Source of the DNA: Desulfobacterales bacterium CG23_combo_of_CG06-09_8_20_14_all_51_8
GTDB taxonomy: Bacteria; Desulfobacterota; Desulfobacteria; Desulfobacterales; Desulfosalsimonadaceae
Length of the DNA: 5,926 nt
Assembly (NCBI GenBank): GCA_002772195.1
Contig: PCSG01000265.1
Coordinates: 990-6,915, forward strand
Direction of reading: 5' to 3'
Part shown: piece after piece, positions 5,878 through 5,926 of the stretch
Numbering within the stretch: the stretch's first letter is position 1
Layout: the number at the start of each line of letters is the position of its first letter
The notes under the pieces: generated by a model
Database searches by the model: none
The model's input: the letters and a program-made list of their open reading frames with translations, nothing else
What the model was told of the DNA's origin: nothing
Program-made: the position numbers and the translations under genes

Positions 5878-5926
5878 GGCGTTTTCCTCTTTTTGAAAAC
5901 TTCGTCTGTTTTTTCCCGGAGAATTT
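5874..5926 (-). CDS. Possible 3' end of an upstream gene overlapping purDE by ATGA
   Basis: One minus-strand frame is open from the window edge and ends at a TGA (5874-5876) that overlaps the purDE ATG (5875-5877) in a 4-base ATGA. The visible tail is ILREKTDEVFKKRKTP. A charged, lysine-rich C-terminus and a coupled overlap fit an operon, but only 16 codons are visible. A second frame is also open over this stretch, so this may be chance. No function can be given. Confidence 0.3.
   Translation of the reverse strand, partial: ILREKTDEVFKKRKTP

Overview
The window is a compact bacterial region of moderate GC content in which every supportable gene lies on the minus strand. It is best read from the right edge to the left. 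The proteins look proteobacterial. The gene set (a PurD-PurE fusion, a YrdC-type protein, a FabR-like TetR regulator and atypical acyltransferases) suggests a Desulfobacterota (deltaproteobacterial) genome, but no rRNA or other marker confirms this.

Right half (about 3483-5926): a housekeeping block. A possible upstream gene ends in a 4-base ATGA overlap with a 588-residue PurD-PurE fusion. The fusion combines glycinamide ribonucleotide synthetase with N5-carboxyaminoimidazole ribonucleotide mutase, two non-consecutive steps of de novo purine synthesis. It is followed by an overlapping YrdC/Sua5/TsaC gene for threonylcarbamoyl-AMP synthesis (tRNA t6A). That gene has no usable ATG; its best start is a TTG that sits directly before a run of eight A inside the end of purDE.

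Middle (3188-3482): an AT-rich regulatory region. It has a perfect TTGACA -35 box, a 17-base spacer, a CATATT -10 box and an A/T-tract region upstream. Several palindromes sit at and just after the expected transcription start, most clearly CGTACA-TT-TGTACG. A leader stem-loop lies before the next gene.

Left half (1-3187): a probable lipid module. Two different PlsC/DAGAT-like acyltransferase homologues (318 and 324 residues) have identical AAGGAGA ribosome-binding sites at identical spacing. Next comes a FabR/DesT-like TetR repressor gene, then, 3 bases after its stop, an unrecognised gene cut by the window edge. The regulator has its own candidate promoter with a palindrome in the -35 zone.

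A plausible reading is that the FabR-like protein senses acyl-chain status and represses the acyltransferase genes and perhaps itself. The sequence shows the genes and dyads. The regulatory link is inference. The gap between the two acyltransferase genes holds a short GGTGTC-rich inverted repeat that may be a dispersed element.
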